Part shown: positions 9,705 to 21,700 of the stretch, one piece after another
Position numbering within the stretch: position 1 is the first letter of the stretch
Layout: each line of letters opens with the position of its first letter
DNA from: Apostichopus californicus
Taxonomy: Eukaryota; Echinodermata; Holothuroidea; Aspidochirotida; Stichopodidae
NCBI GenBank assembly: GCA_020650975.1
Contig: JAIPMN010003636.1
Location: forward strand, 1-28,407
Direction of reading: 5' to 3'
DNA: 28,407 nucleotides
Notes under the pieces: generated by a model
Databases searched by the model: none
Told to the model about the DNA's origin: nothing
What the model saw: the letters and a program-made list of their open reading frames with translations, nothing else
Program-made: the position numbers and the translations under genes

Positions 9705-12700
9705 CTGAAATGTAAAAGATAAAAACAAAAAATTTAAGGGTCACATTTCAATATGAAAGAAGTATAAATAGGACAACAAAAATTGACAAAAATTTAAAAA
9801 TAAGCAATATACCTTTACAAACGACTTCAAGCATTGATAGCTCAGAATCGGTGTATGAGCACAAATGTGAAGGGGAATCATGGGACAAAAATGAATTATG
9901 GGACAAAAATGAAACTTTCAGAAAGGTATAAGAAAGTTAAACATATTTTGACATAGTTTCAAGAAACACAACAAGCTGCATACAAATCAATGCAATGATG
10001 CTGTCAAACAGAAACACAATCTGTATTCCATTGGTAGAAAAGACTTTTTTTTCATAAATAGTTAAATCATTGAAGATAGTACAGGAAGGGCATAACAGTA
10101 TTTGTGATGCTCTTATTTTTGTTTTTTGACCCCTAATATAATAACATACTTGGGCTCATTTCCAAAATAATTTAATATGTGGGTGTTACTTCCAAAGTAA
10201 TGAAATTAAGTTGACTTAATTTTCCTACTTTTTCCTCAAAATAAAGTCAACCTAAAATTGTAAATGAAATATAACAATGTATGTATATTTCAAAGGATTA
10301 TACCCCCCCAAAAAAAACAAAAAAAAAATGAAGGAAAAGGTGTCATGCCATTGTAAATTTAGGAAACAACCTCAGAGACCATCAGAGAAGGAAAAGAAGA
10401 ATAGAACACATTATCTAATTTATTTTCCCCTACCCCTTTCCCCTCTCCACCTCCCCCACAAATAATATATAAAGATGAAAGGAAAGTCTCCTCCATTCTC
10501 CTACTATCCTCTTCCTCTGCTAAATGACTGGTCACGTCACCAGATGAGTTTGAATCTATCTAAAATGTGATCGTCTCGTCCATTTCTTCCTATTCTTGTC
10601 TGAAGCTTCTTTTTATTTTCAGAATTGATATGTGAAGGCTTACCAATAGATGGATTGGATTGGTTGCTATAGGTCCAGGCTCTCTCGTAGTTGAACGCAG
10701 CATCTTGATAGGACTGCTCCTTCTCCATGATGAAGCCCAGGTACTCGTAAGCCTTCGAACTTGACTGAGGAAATATGCAAATTACGAAAGAACAAGAAAT
10801 AGATCGGGATCATCGTGTGGGTATTCGGGATAGAGATTCACGTTAAAGACGTAACATAAAGCAGTGACATTAAAGACATGCTCCTATTTCAATGTTTCCT
10901 TTCTGCAAAGACTAACCAGTTGAGAACACTTTTATACACCTTTGTACCATGTTGAGACAGTTGAGGCTGTGCAGCGATCCCTGCGATGTGTCCCTTGCCA
11001 CCTGGCACTGTGTGATCTTAGACTGGGACTGGAGTTTTGAGACATTTGAAGAAAATGTGGAATACAAGAGACAGGAAAGGGAGGGGGTAAAGGGGGAGGG
11101 GGTAGGAGAAGGCAGCCAATAAATCTGAGTATAGAGGAAAATATGAGAAGAATTGGAAGAGTGAGCAGTAGAGGGGAGGGCAATACTCTACTTGTATTTA
11201 CGTAAATGGTAGTTCAGTGACCTGACAGGAATGTGAATAATAAGTACATACTAATGCAGCAGAGTTCTAATAACATAAAATTAGTTTCATAACACTCACA
11301 AAGAGGTAAATAAGATTATTACATTGATTATTGCATTGATGAAGCTAGTTTCCTTCTCACTTTAACATATTTTACTTTCTATTCTATCCCTTTCACTGAA
11401 GTAACCAGTACAATACTACATATTATACATGACATGCCCTTGCTCTTTCACATCTCTCTCCCAAATAGTTTCAATTAGCTAGTAATAAATCTTTCACATA
11501 TTAAAGAATGATAACTTCCCTGTTATGGATATTGAATGTAGAGAGTAATGCTTACATAGGAAGTGCTGTAGGACTATAGGCTCAGCTTCTCTCTCCCCCA
11601 TCACCCCCCCCCCCTCTCTGTTTTTGTTTGTTATAGTTTTAATTTGTAACAGACTCTGTCCAAGTTGTAAAAATTTTGTTGGGACATTGTTCAATCTAAT
11701 TGAGATGACAACTGCTCAACATACCTGGTTATGTTGAAGACATTTCTTCAACAGATCTGTGGCCATGTCATACTTGCCAGAGTTGATGTAAATATCAGAC
11801 AAGAGCAACCAACTCTTTTCAAATTCATCTGCATCCTAAAATGTAAACAATATGAAATTTAACATCTATGAAAGTGAAATGAATATCCCCGTTGCCCAGA
11901 TGCTACCCGAAACTTGGAGGTGACAACCTCATCACGCCATACAGACTTGTCCATTCATCTCTGGGTATGAAAGTAAAATCAATGTCACACTTCGAAAATA
12001 AGCAAATGAACTATCTTAGTTTTGAAATGGTGTTCATATCTGGGATAATACCTCAAAGGGTGGCAGGATCAAACTGAAACGCAATATATATATATTTATA
12101 TATATATACTAAAAATTCCAATGTTCATCAAAACGAATTTGTAAGTCAAATTTTACTGCAAATCTTCACAAAAATTAGAAGTGGTCAACCTCAAATTGAC
12201 CAATCATAATCATCATTATCCTTCCTATTATACTGTCTGTGGCTTCTCATGACATGGTGGTACTGTCTATGGTGTCGAGAGAGAAACAACATACGTTAGG
12301 ATTCCAGTCCATCTTAGCGATTCTCTTCAGTTGGTTCCTTGCCCTAGGTGTCTGCTTTAACATCATGTATGCAGTGGCCATGCCAAGCAATGCTGGGATA
12401 TTTTCAGGCTGTTGCTGGATAAAATGAAAACACATCATGAGAATTTTTAAGCATGAGGTGTAACAGAGCTACACACATCTCTGAGTGAAATTTTGGTAAA
12501 CTTCATTTATGCCTTCTTGAAAACTGATTGTCAAACAGGGTTCAACTGGGTACATTAAAGCTGTTGTTATATGTAATCCATACTGAACACAGAATGACAA
12601 TTTTTGAAAATAGTTTTCCAGCTGCAATGTTTCCTATGTACGTGTATCTTTAACCAGAAGAACCTTACTTTGGAGAAAACAGCACCACAAATTTACAAAT

Positions 12701-15700
12701 TTGAATGATTGATTAGGAAATCAGTAACATACGTAAGAGAAGACTACAATCTTATAGAGTAGTAGCACAGAATCAGGGTTTTAATACCCGAAAGTGACAA
12801 ATTTGGCATTATTCAAATATCCTTGGCCGGAGAAAAATGAAAGATCTGGCCAGAGAGCATTTTGGTCCAAACAGCATTTTGGTTTTCTCTTAATGGCCTG
12901 GAGATATTTCTAAATTTTGCAACTTTTTCATTAAAATAAGGGAAAATTGATGAAATCGGTAGTGACATTGTCTTACACTGTTTATAGAGCCATGTGAATC
13001 CCTGTTTTGGACTTTACTCTGGCACTTTTGCGCCCCGATTCACACATATGTACTGATTTATGATATGTAACTTTTAAATCGTACGATTGGACTCGGTCCC
13101 AAATTGACTCACAGTGGGACGGACTTGGTTGACACTAAAACAATTCACTATCAAGTAACAACTTTCCAATACTACAATCAAGTTTGACAATACTCTAGTT
13201 TACTCCTACAATGACAATATTAGCTGCCAATACATAAAACGAAACCGTTTCGCTAACATAGTCAGTCATCACTGATCATGAAAACAAAGTTTACACTTAC
13301 ATCGGTGGTAGCCATTTCCATGAAACCAGAAAGAGCCTTTTCAATGTTTGCTTTGGACTTGGAGGCCATCAGGGCATAGTTCTCAAGAACCCTGACTCGC
13401 GACGGACTCATCCCAGAATTTACCTCCTGAATGTCAATAAAACAAAATTTCCTTCTTGTTAAAAGTCTTCAGTCCATCAAATCCTTGCTTAACATCTTTT
13501 ACATAAATCAAGTCAAATCGAATCGATAAAACCAAATTTTGCTTTATATATGACATACACTTACAAAAACATTTATCTGTACCGTAACATTTTAAAGATA
13601 TTTCTGATTATTTTATAACCTGTTTTTGTTTCTGTTTGTTTCTCTCTTACATTTTAAAGGTAAGACATTTCTTTAATTTAATTTAAGTTTAACATAAATA
13701 TCTCTGTTGCATTGTTAATGATAGTACCCTAAAGTTTATACATTACCTTTAACAATCTTTCTGCAGTTCGCACGGCGGATTGCTCAGAATCTGCCTTTGC
13801 TGCTGCTGAGCTGTTACGGAAGATATTAAAAAGAAAATTTCTCACAATTGTCAATCTTCTTTAAAGTATCATACAACTTTTATGTAAAACCAAATGGAAC
13901 AAAAAGATTCTTTTGGGATCAAGGAAACTTTTATGAGTATTTTAATTTTTTTTGTATATATTGGAAATTATTACTGATACATTGTGTCCATGGTCTAAAA
14001 GATTGGTGACATTCTAATAGGTAGTGGTTAAGCATTATCTGTGACCAAAAAATGTTGCCAAAATAAGATATTAATAACAGCCTAAAATGGGTTAAAAATG
14101 CAACATTCACTAGCATCCATGCATGTCTGAAGACTAAAAGCTGGTCTATTTTTGCTGACAGTATAAACTGCGACAGTTGCGCTGTGTCTGCGCCCATGTT
14201 CTAGATGTCACGCTGAATACAGACTAACGTTGATTCTGTTTTTCTTAACAATACGACCGTAAAACTTGGGTCTATTTTCTGCGTGTCAGAAACTAACAAA
14301 CTGATGCACAGATTGGTATCTTTGTCCTGATGTTGTGCCTATAATACTGTATAGCTACTGTATAGCTATAACACTGTATAGCTATAATACTGTATAGCTA
14401 CTGTATAGCTATAACACTGTATAGTTATAATACTGTATAGCTACTGTATAGCTATAATGCTGTATAGCTATAATACTGTATAGCTATAACACTGTATAGC
14501 TATAATGCTGTATAGCTATAATACTGTATAGCTACTGTATAGCTATAATGCTGTATAGCTATAACACTGTATAGCTACTATATAGCTATAACACTGTATA
14601 GCTACTATATAGCTATAACACTGTATAGCTAATGTATAGCTATAATACTGTATAGCTATAATGCTGTATAGCTAATGTTTAGCTATAACACTGTATAGCT
14701 ATAATACTGTATAGCTATAATGCTGTATAGCTACTATATAGCTACTATATAGCTATAACACTGTATAGCAATAATACTGTATAGCTATAATGCTGTATAG
14801 CTATAATGCTGTATAGCTATAATGCTGTATAGCTACTGTATAGCTACTATATAGCTATACAGCATTATAGCTATAATACTGTATAGCTACTGTATAGCTA
14901 TAACACTGTATAGCTATAATACTGTACAGCTATAGTACTTACACAGAGTCCGCACCCACGTTGTCAAATGTTTCTCCACCGACTGTATCATTGTCTGGGT
15001 TGATACAAATCGTGATCATGTTCTCGGTCGCCCTCTCTCCCCATTCGCTATCCTTCCGGGCCATGTTAAAATGTTTGACAGCCGTGGTGGGATTGCCAAC
15101 ATACCTACGACAAAACAAGATGAAAGACGCATATTTAACAGCGACATGGAGCCCAGGATGTGAAATCGACCGTTTTATTTATATGAAAGGCAAATCTGAT
15201 GAATTAAAATCACATTACTGATTGGTGACTTTAGTCTCAAAAATTAATTTACGTCAAAATTTTGGCTTACTTGAAGTCATTAGTTTCAATATTTTACCAT
15301 GTCCCTAGCCTAGCCTGAAAGTTAAGCCATGATAAGTGCTTGACTGATTTCATTCAATAAGTTGCAATATTTCACATTACAATTAAATAAGTTTTGTGTT
15401 TTTAAAACTGCAGAGGGGGGAAGAGACTCACCATTCATATAAGCCTTTACAGAAGCTCAGACCAGGATCCATTGATGCCCCAGAGGAGCTCTTCTCCGCC
15501 TCTCCTAGAATTCCAGGTACATCCTCCAACTTACCGGCTCTACGTAACAGATCAATCAGCCTGGACAGTGCCACAAAGTGTGCTGAAATATATGAGAAAA
15601 AACTAAATAATAATAATATTGTAAAGTTTTGAAGGCTCTTTGGGATTCAACTTCCTAACAATGGGATATTGCATTGAAAATGAAGTGACAATAACAGTAA

Positions 15701-18700
15701 TAATGATGCATAAAGTAAGACCTATTTCAGTTTGGAAAAATCGATACAGCTTTAATAATAACAGAATAACAGTTAAGATTGCTCCTTTAAGGCGCAATTG
15801 AATCATGTCAATCCTAGGGTACATACAAAGCATTAAACATTTCACGGTTAGTAAAGAGAGTAAAAGTGTCTGTCTGATGTGAAGACAACATCCTGGTTTA
15901 AGAGTTAGTGGCTGCCCTTAGCGAAATTTTGAATGAATTTCCTGACCTCCTAAAATGGGTTATTGGTATTATCCAACCTATTTGAGATGGGTCCAAGTCC
16001 AAACCACCCCACAAACACATGAAATAGTATCTAAAATGTTAAGATTTAATTTCTGAGAATACTGTCCAAAACAATTTGAGGTGGAACTGTTTTAAATGTT
16101 TTATTAGCAATAACAATAAAAAATAAGGATTGGGGGGGATTGGGATGGGGAGGGGTGATTGGGAGGGGGAGGGGGAATTGGGAGGGGGACAGAATCTTTC
16201 AGATGTATGGGCAATAAAATTCTAGAATGTCCTACATGGAGCAAATTCTTTACCGTAGTTATGCCAAATTTGAACTTCATTCATGTGTCATTGACAGTAT
16301 TAACAAATCTAAAATACAATTCTTATTAGTAATTAAAGTACACTTCCTTTTCATTTATCTTATCTGTTAATTGCTCAAGACGTTTAGAACAAAAAAGCAC
16401 CTTAAAAAATAGGCAGTTTAGAGATTCAAAGTTTCTGAATTCCTTCACATACTAAAAAATCTACTGAGTAATCACAGAAGAATTCAAGAAGTTATATCCC
16501 ATGGTCACAGATTTTGTTATAAAAGGATGGTAAAAAATAAGACATATATTCTAATGAATTTCTCTTCATTTAGGGATGATTTTTAAGCAAATAAATTGGA
16601 GAAAGACCACTCCTCATGTTACTCTCATTTATCTTGTGCAGTATACACAACTGTATTTGTTGTTAATGCAAAAACCAGTATTTACCAGGGGTCTGTTGCA
16701 ATAACTGCTGAAAGTGAAACATGGCCTCCTCATAGTTGCCTTTCCTAAACATCAAGTCTGCCATCATCTGCAAAACGAAAGAAAGACTAATAAAGCAAGG
16801 GAAAAGAAGGTTACTAATCCACACCAACACACCCACATACATACACACATACAGTGTAAATACTTCAATTGTGCAGGATTAAAAGGTCCACACTTTTGAG
16901 TTGGTAAACTTATCCCAATATCTTGTTCCTAACTGCAAATAAACTTGTTTCATGATTATTTATTTGGCCAGATAAAAACCTTTCTTTACAACAGGTAATG
17001 AGAAATAGGAAAGGTTTTCTTCCCAAACAAAATAAAAAAAGTTACAAATTTTTTTTATGACGATATGAAGCAACATGACAAATTAAGATAAAACTGTTTT
17101 TTCAGCTTCTCATTCTACCATTAAAAGTGTCTTCACGCGAATTTCTTGTGGGAAAATTTCCCTTGGATTTCGTCTTGGTTTTCTTTAGCGATCGTTGGAA
17201 GTTTCTTTCCTCGGATTCTTAGGAGTATTAGCAGTCCTTTCCAGCCCGATAAGTATCCTTTTTGTTGAAAGGGAGGGTTTTGGGGACTGTTTTTCTTAGT
17301 GCGTTTCCGCCCTTAGGTTTTTTTTGCGGGGGTAGCAGTTCCGCGAACTCCCTAGGTTTCCCGCCATTTTCCTTCCCCACGCTATAGGCGTGTCGTTGTA
17401 TTTTCATGTTCATAGCATGTTTACTTGTATTTCTATTCGCTATTTCTTATGGGGGGAATCCGGCCTACGGCTGGGCGGTATCTCGCCATTTGTTTACATG
17501 TTTTTATCTGTTATTCTTCTTATAAGATGTGTGCTCGTTTCATGTACTTCGTTACTTGGTCGCTTTTTCTAAGTGTTGGGTTCACTTTTGTAGCGTACTT
17601 TGTAGCGGTTCCGCATTAGCGCGGATGGGCGGTATCTCGCCTTTTTTACATGTTTTTATCTGTTATTCTTCTTATAAGATGTTTGCTCGTTTCATGTACT
17701 TCGTTACTTGGTCGCTTTTTCTAAGTGTTGGGTTCACTTTTGTAGCGTACCTTGTAGCGGTTCCGCATTAGAGCGGATGGGCGGTATCTCGCCTTTTGTT
17801 TACATGTTTTTATCTGTTATACTTCGTTAAGATGTTGGATCGTTTTCATGTACTTTCATTACTTGGTCGCTTATCTAAGTGTTGGGTTTTCACTTTTGTA
17901 GCGTACTTTGTAAGCCGCGAGCCCCTAGCGGGGCGCGATATTTTTGTCACGTATCTCTTACTCTCTGTTAGTTTACATCCCCACCCTGCTCCTTCCATTT
18001 CCATGGTTAGTCTACGTTCTTAAGATAGACTACTTTTTCTAGTCTTTCCTAACGTGACTTTTTCGGTCATGTACTCGGAGCCACTTGAAATGTGTCAATT
18101 GTTGGATGTTCCGCCCGGATCGGGCAGGGGATGACCAGGATCCTTGCCCCAGAGGCAGGACCTGTAGCCCAGAGACCCGTGTTTGGTCTAAATCTTGTTT
18201 ACGCCAGCACTTTGGCAAGAATTTGACACATGGCTGGCTAGCCAGCGTCCGAAGCTCCGGGACAAACTGGACCTCATCCCGTACCCCAACGGTTCTCCGA
18301 GAGGGGATGGAATTGCAGGAGAGACTGGAGGTGAGGCAGAAGCGAGAGAGTTGGTGGGAGATGGAGTGGAGAGTGGCCAAGAGAGGGCCGGAGGAGAGAG
18401 AGAGAGGAGAAAGAGAATTTGCCTCCCCAAGGTCCCGGCGCCGTCCGGATTTTATGACCAAGGGGGAAGGCAAGGGCAAGGCTCAAGGCCAATAAAAAGC
18501 CCATTAGAAATTCCGACCGGAACGGACAGAATGTCCGGGTCAAGGAGAGTGGTACCCGGCGTGGTACGCACGCAGAGATGGGCTCCGGGAGCCCGGGTCC
18601 GGCGAGACCCCAGAGGGAGTGCGGAACCGAGGTTCCACTCCGGATCCGAGACCGGCCCCAGAGCCAGGAACCGATGAGATCGACGACTGCTGGGCCCCCC

Positions 18701-21700
18701 AGAACGGGGGAGCAGGGGCAGAAGCCCGGTCCGCAGATCTCAAAATCGGATCCAAAACCGGTCCCGAAGCCGGGAGCCTACAAGATTAACAACTGCTGGG
18801 TCCCCAGAACGGGGTAGCAGGGGCAGAAGCCCGGTTTCGCAGACCTCCTTACCGGAGCCGCGGCCGGTCCCGAGGCCGGGAGCCGGCGAGAGTAACAACT
18901 GCTGGCCCCCCAGAACGGGGTAGCAGGGGCAAGCGCCCAATCCGAAAAGAGAGCCGGCCCCGAGCGAGTTTCCCACGGCGAAGGGAGATATACTTATCCC
19001 CAGCCTCAGAGGGGGAAGGACAAAGACGGGCACCGAACACAGACATCGGTGCCGAGGAGCGATCGCAACCCACGGCCAGCCCGGCCGCGACACCACGATC
19101 AATCCCAGACCAAAGAAAAAGTAGTTTTTCTTTGTCCTGGTAATGCAACAACGACTTTTGAATAATATGATTCAATATCATTTCTCTGTAGTCTATAATT
19201 TAGAGTATATAAACAACTTTGTTGGCATTTCCAGATGTACCACACTTCAACGCCCTTAGCTCTAAATAGCCTAGAGTGTATGGCAGGGATGTACTTCATC
19301 AGAAAAGAAGGCTAATTCCTGCTGAAGACATCACCCTCAGTTGACCTGAAGGTAAGTTCCTCTATCAACAAAGATGAATAGCTGCTATCATCTATTCAGG
19401 CAGTTTTCAGGTCAGTAAAGTAATTATTTTGTCTTTTTTTATAATTGGCTGTATGGCGCAATGACAATGACTGAACTTGAAGGCCTCAGCGGAAGGAATC
19501 ATTATCAAATTATTTCAAAACAATCCTTGAACCTTGTTTGACTTTCCACTGTTGCTGTGTAGTTGTCATGAAACAGCAAACTCTTAAATAACTTTTATAT
19601 CTAGTTTGACTGACTTAAGACTGTGAATCATTATCAAACTGCAAACTCTTAACAACTTATATAGCTAGTTTGACTGACTTAACGCTTTCTGGTCACTTCG
19701 CCCAACAACCATTTCGCCCAACTGCCATTTCGCCCAACCAGCCTGGTCATTTCGCCCAACCAGCCTGGTCATTTCGCCCAACCAGCATGGTCATTTCGCC
19801 CAACCATTTTTTTACTCATATTCAGTCAGAATAATGTTACTTTTTCTATTTCACTAGTTGAATTTGATTTATTTTGGGTTATATTACTTCGTAGTAGGTA
19901 AATAAAGTGAGATCCGCTCGGAGTCTGAGCAGTTATTTCGGGTATAATGGGAGGATTACACTACTTTAGGCGGTTACGCATACAATGGAAGTTATTTTAT
20001 TACACAAACAAAGGGGAATCGGTGTGGAATAATTACCTTTTCTATTTCACTTGTTCAATTTAATCAAAACTTATCAATGTAACCACTGTATCAATGTAAC
20101 CACGACTTCAACTTTCCTTAATATTCGGTTCGTATCCCGTAACATTAACAATTCCCGAACGTTTCCTATCAAACCTAAGCCCTAAAACACTGATCCATCC
20201 TCAAGTTTCCTTAATATTCAGTTCGTGTCCCGTAACGTTAATAATTCCCGAACGTTTCCTTACTAAAGTTATACAAACTAAAGGACTTCAAGATTCCTTA
20301 ATATTCGGTTCGTATCCTGTAACGTAAACAAAATTCCCGAACGTTTCCTTATTGAAGTATAATATTTAATCAAGGTTGGGCGAAATGACCAGGCTGGTTG
20401 GGCGAAATGATCAGGCTGGTTGGGCGAAATGACCAGGCTGGTTGGGCGAAATGGTAAGGTTGGGCGAAATGGCAGTTGGGCGAAATGGTTGTTGGGCGAA
20501 GTGACCAGCTTCCGATTTAACACTGTTAATCATTATCAAACTGCAAACTCTTAACAACTTATATATCTAGTTTGACTTACTTAACACTGTTAATCATTAT
20601 CAAACTGCAAACTCTTAAAGGCATAGAAGACCCGCCCCAAACCGCGTGCGGCCATCTGAAAAAGTTAACTTTCCGTTGCTTGCAAGTGACGTTTTGTTCG
20701 TGTCGCTACAAAATGCAGACAGTACAGTAATGAAACGTGATACCTTGTTATCTTTAGCTGGACCTGAGATGTCCATCGCTGTATCGTTTATAAACTGTGC
20801 TGTGGGTATTGACCGCAGCTGAATGTACTGACTGTAGACTAGTGTCTAATTACCGATGGTAGCAAGCTGTGCGTGTGTTTTTTTTTGGGATCGATGGTTG
20901 TGTCTAACACTTCTGTTACACCTCAATCGAAACTAGGTCAGATTACCGGCATTAGACGTTTCTTTTTGCGCGAGTCTTCACACCCTTTAACAACTTATAT
21001 AGCTAGTTTGACTGACTTAACACTGTTAATCATTATCAAACAGCAAACTCTTAACTAATTTTATAGTTAGTTCGTTTGATTACCTCACCACTCTTGATGT
21101 GTAATTATTAATCAATTGAAGATTCATAACTAGTATTTTCTTAGTTATTTTGATGGACTTACTACTGTTGCTGCATCAGTGTCTGTTCCAATTTGTAGAA
21201 GTTTCACCAGCTGATGTTGACATTGGTCTAGTTCTCCTTGAGAGAGATATAGTCTGGCTAATTCTAACATCGCTTTACCATTGTTTTCAGAGTACACCAA
21301 AGCTTCCTTATAAAATTTGGCTGCTTTCTCTAAGTCATTTTGGTTGGTACAGTGTTCTGCTATTTCAGAACAAATACTACAATAAAAAACAAGAGGGAAA
21401 AAAAAAAGAAAAAAAAAAAAAAAAGATCATAACATACATCGAAGAAAATATGAGATTCCTCAAAAGATATAGTAAGATGAATTATGTTGAAAGTGCAAGG
21501 ATGGGTAAGACATAATCCAAAGAGAGAGGCAGTGCGAGAGAGAGATAGCGTAGGTACACAAATTGATTCCATTTTAATATAATCCAAGTAAAAATATAAT
21601 AAAACTGTTAGCAAACTGCTTATCCACTAGAGAGCCTGTGTAATAGAATGTGTAAAAGTAAGTTGGCCAGACATTTTGATCCTAGCAGGATCTTCTTCAG

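Larger units (their letters stand above)
17130..19110 (+). mobile_element. Unclassified foreign-looking insert, probably retroelement remnant
   Basis: Its composition changes sharply from AT-rich intron to CpG-containing, then strongly GC-rich DNA, and returns to AT-rich near 19110. The order is a T-rich leader, three ~153-bp tandem units (17473-17935), a spacer, overlapping open frames on + (18085-18495 and 18195-18677), and three 106-bp GC-rich units (to ~18990). The layout of repeated leader, then a Cys-rich/basic open frame, recalls a 5' region of a retrotransposon with tandem promoter units. The frame at 18085 has Cys-x2-Cys (KCVNCW) and further Cys residues, loosely like a gag of DIRS-type elements. 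No reverse transcriptase, recombinase or LTR pair is visible. Class and ends are unproven. Confidence 0.45.
19555..21085 (+). repeat. 64-bp tandem array, interrupted twice
   Basis: The unit is AACACTGTTAATCATTATCA, then AACTGCAAACTCTTAACAAC, then TTATATAGCTAGTTTGACTG and ACTT. Copies: a diverged one before 19617, 19618-19682, 20519-20582, 20583-20618 resuming at 20991-21018, and a diverged one at 21019-21085. The gaps are filled by the two TTAA-flanked elements. Removing each element with one TTAA restores a 64-bp unit. Confidence 0.9.
16768..21162 (-). other. Large TTC21B intron packed with inserts
   Basis: 4.4 kb. Right to left it holds a 64-bp tandem array broken by two TTAA-flanked elements (19555-21085), then a ~2-kb foreign-looking insert (~17130-19110). 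No exon is missing: the flanking exons join in phase 0. Confidence 0.85.

Noticed and set aside
10940-11045. GC-richer block that could be a TTC21 exon
   Set aside because: The neighbouring exons (11725-11835 and 10644-10764) join in phase 0, and the protein matches the vertebrate sequence across the junction, leaving no room for it.
13798-13808. CAGCAGCAG as splice acceptor
   Set aside because: It would put the exon out of phase with the preceding one. The acceptor ending at 13811 fits.
14335-14938. CRISPR-like array
   Set aside because: Units are short, contiguous and without spacers, and the host is eukaryotic. It is a minisatellite.
17425-18023. Overlapping + frames resembling a membrane protein (FTFVAYFV)
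   Set aside because: They arise from the ~153-bp tandem repeat. The period is not a multiple of three, so each unit is read in a different frame.
18039-18479. 146-codon - strand frame in the foreign insert
   Set aside because: It is the mirror of equally long + frames in GC-rich DNA, with no recognised motif.
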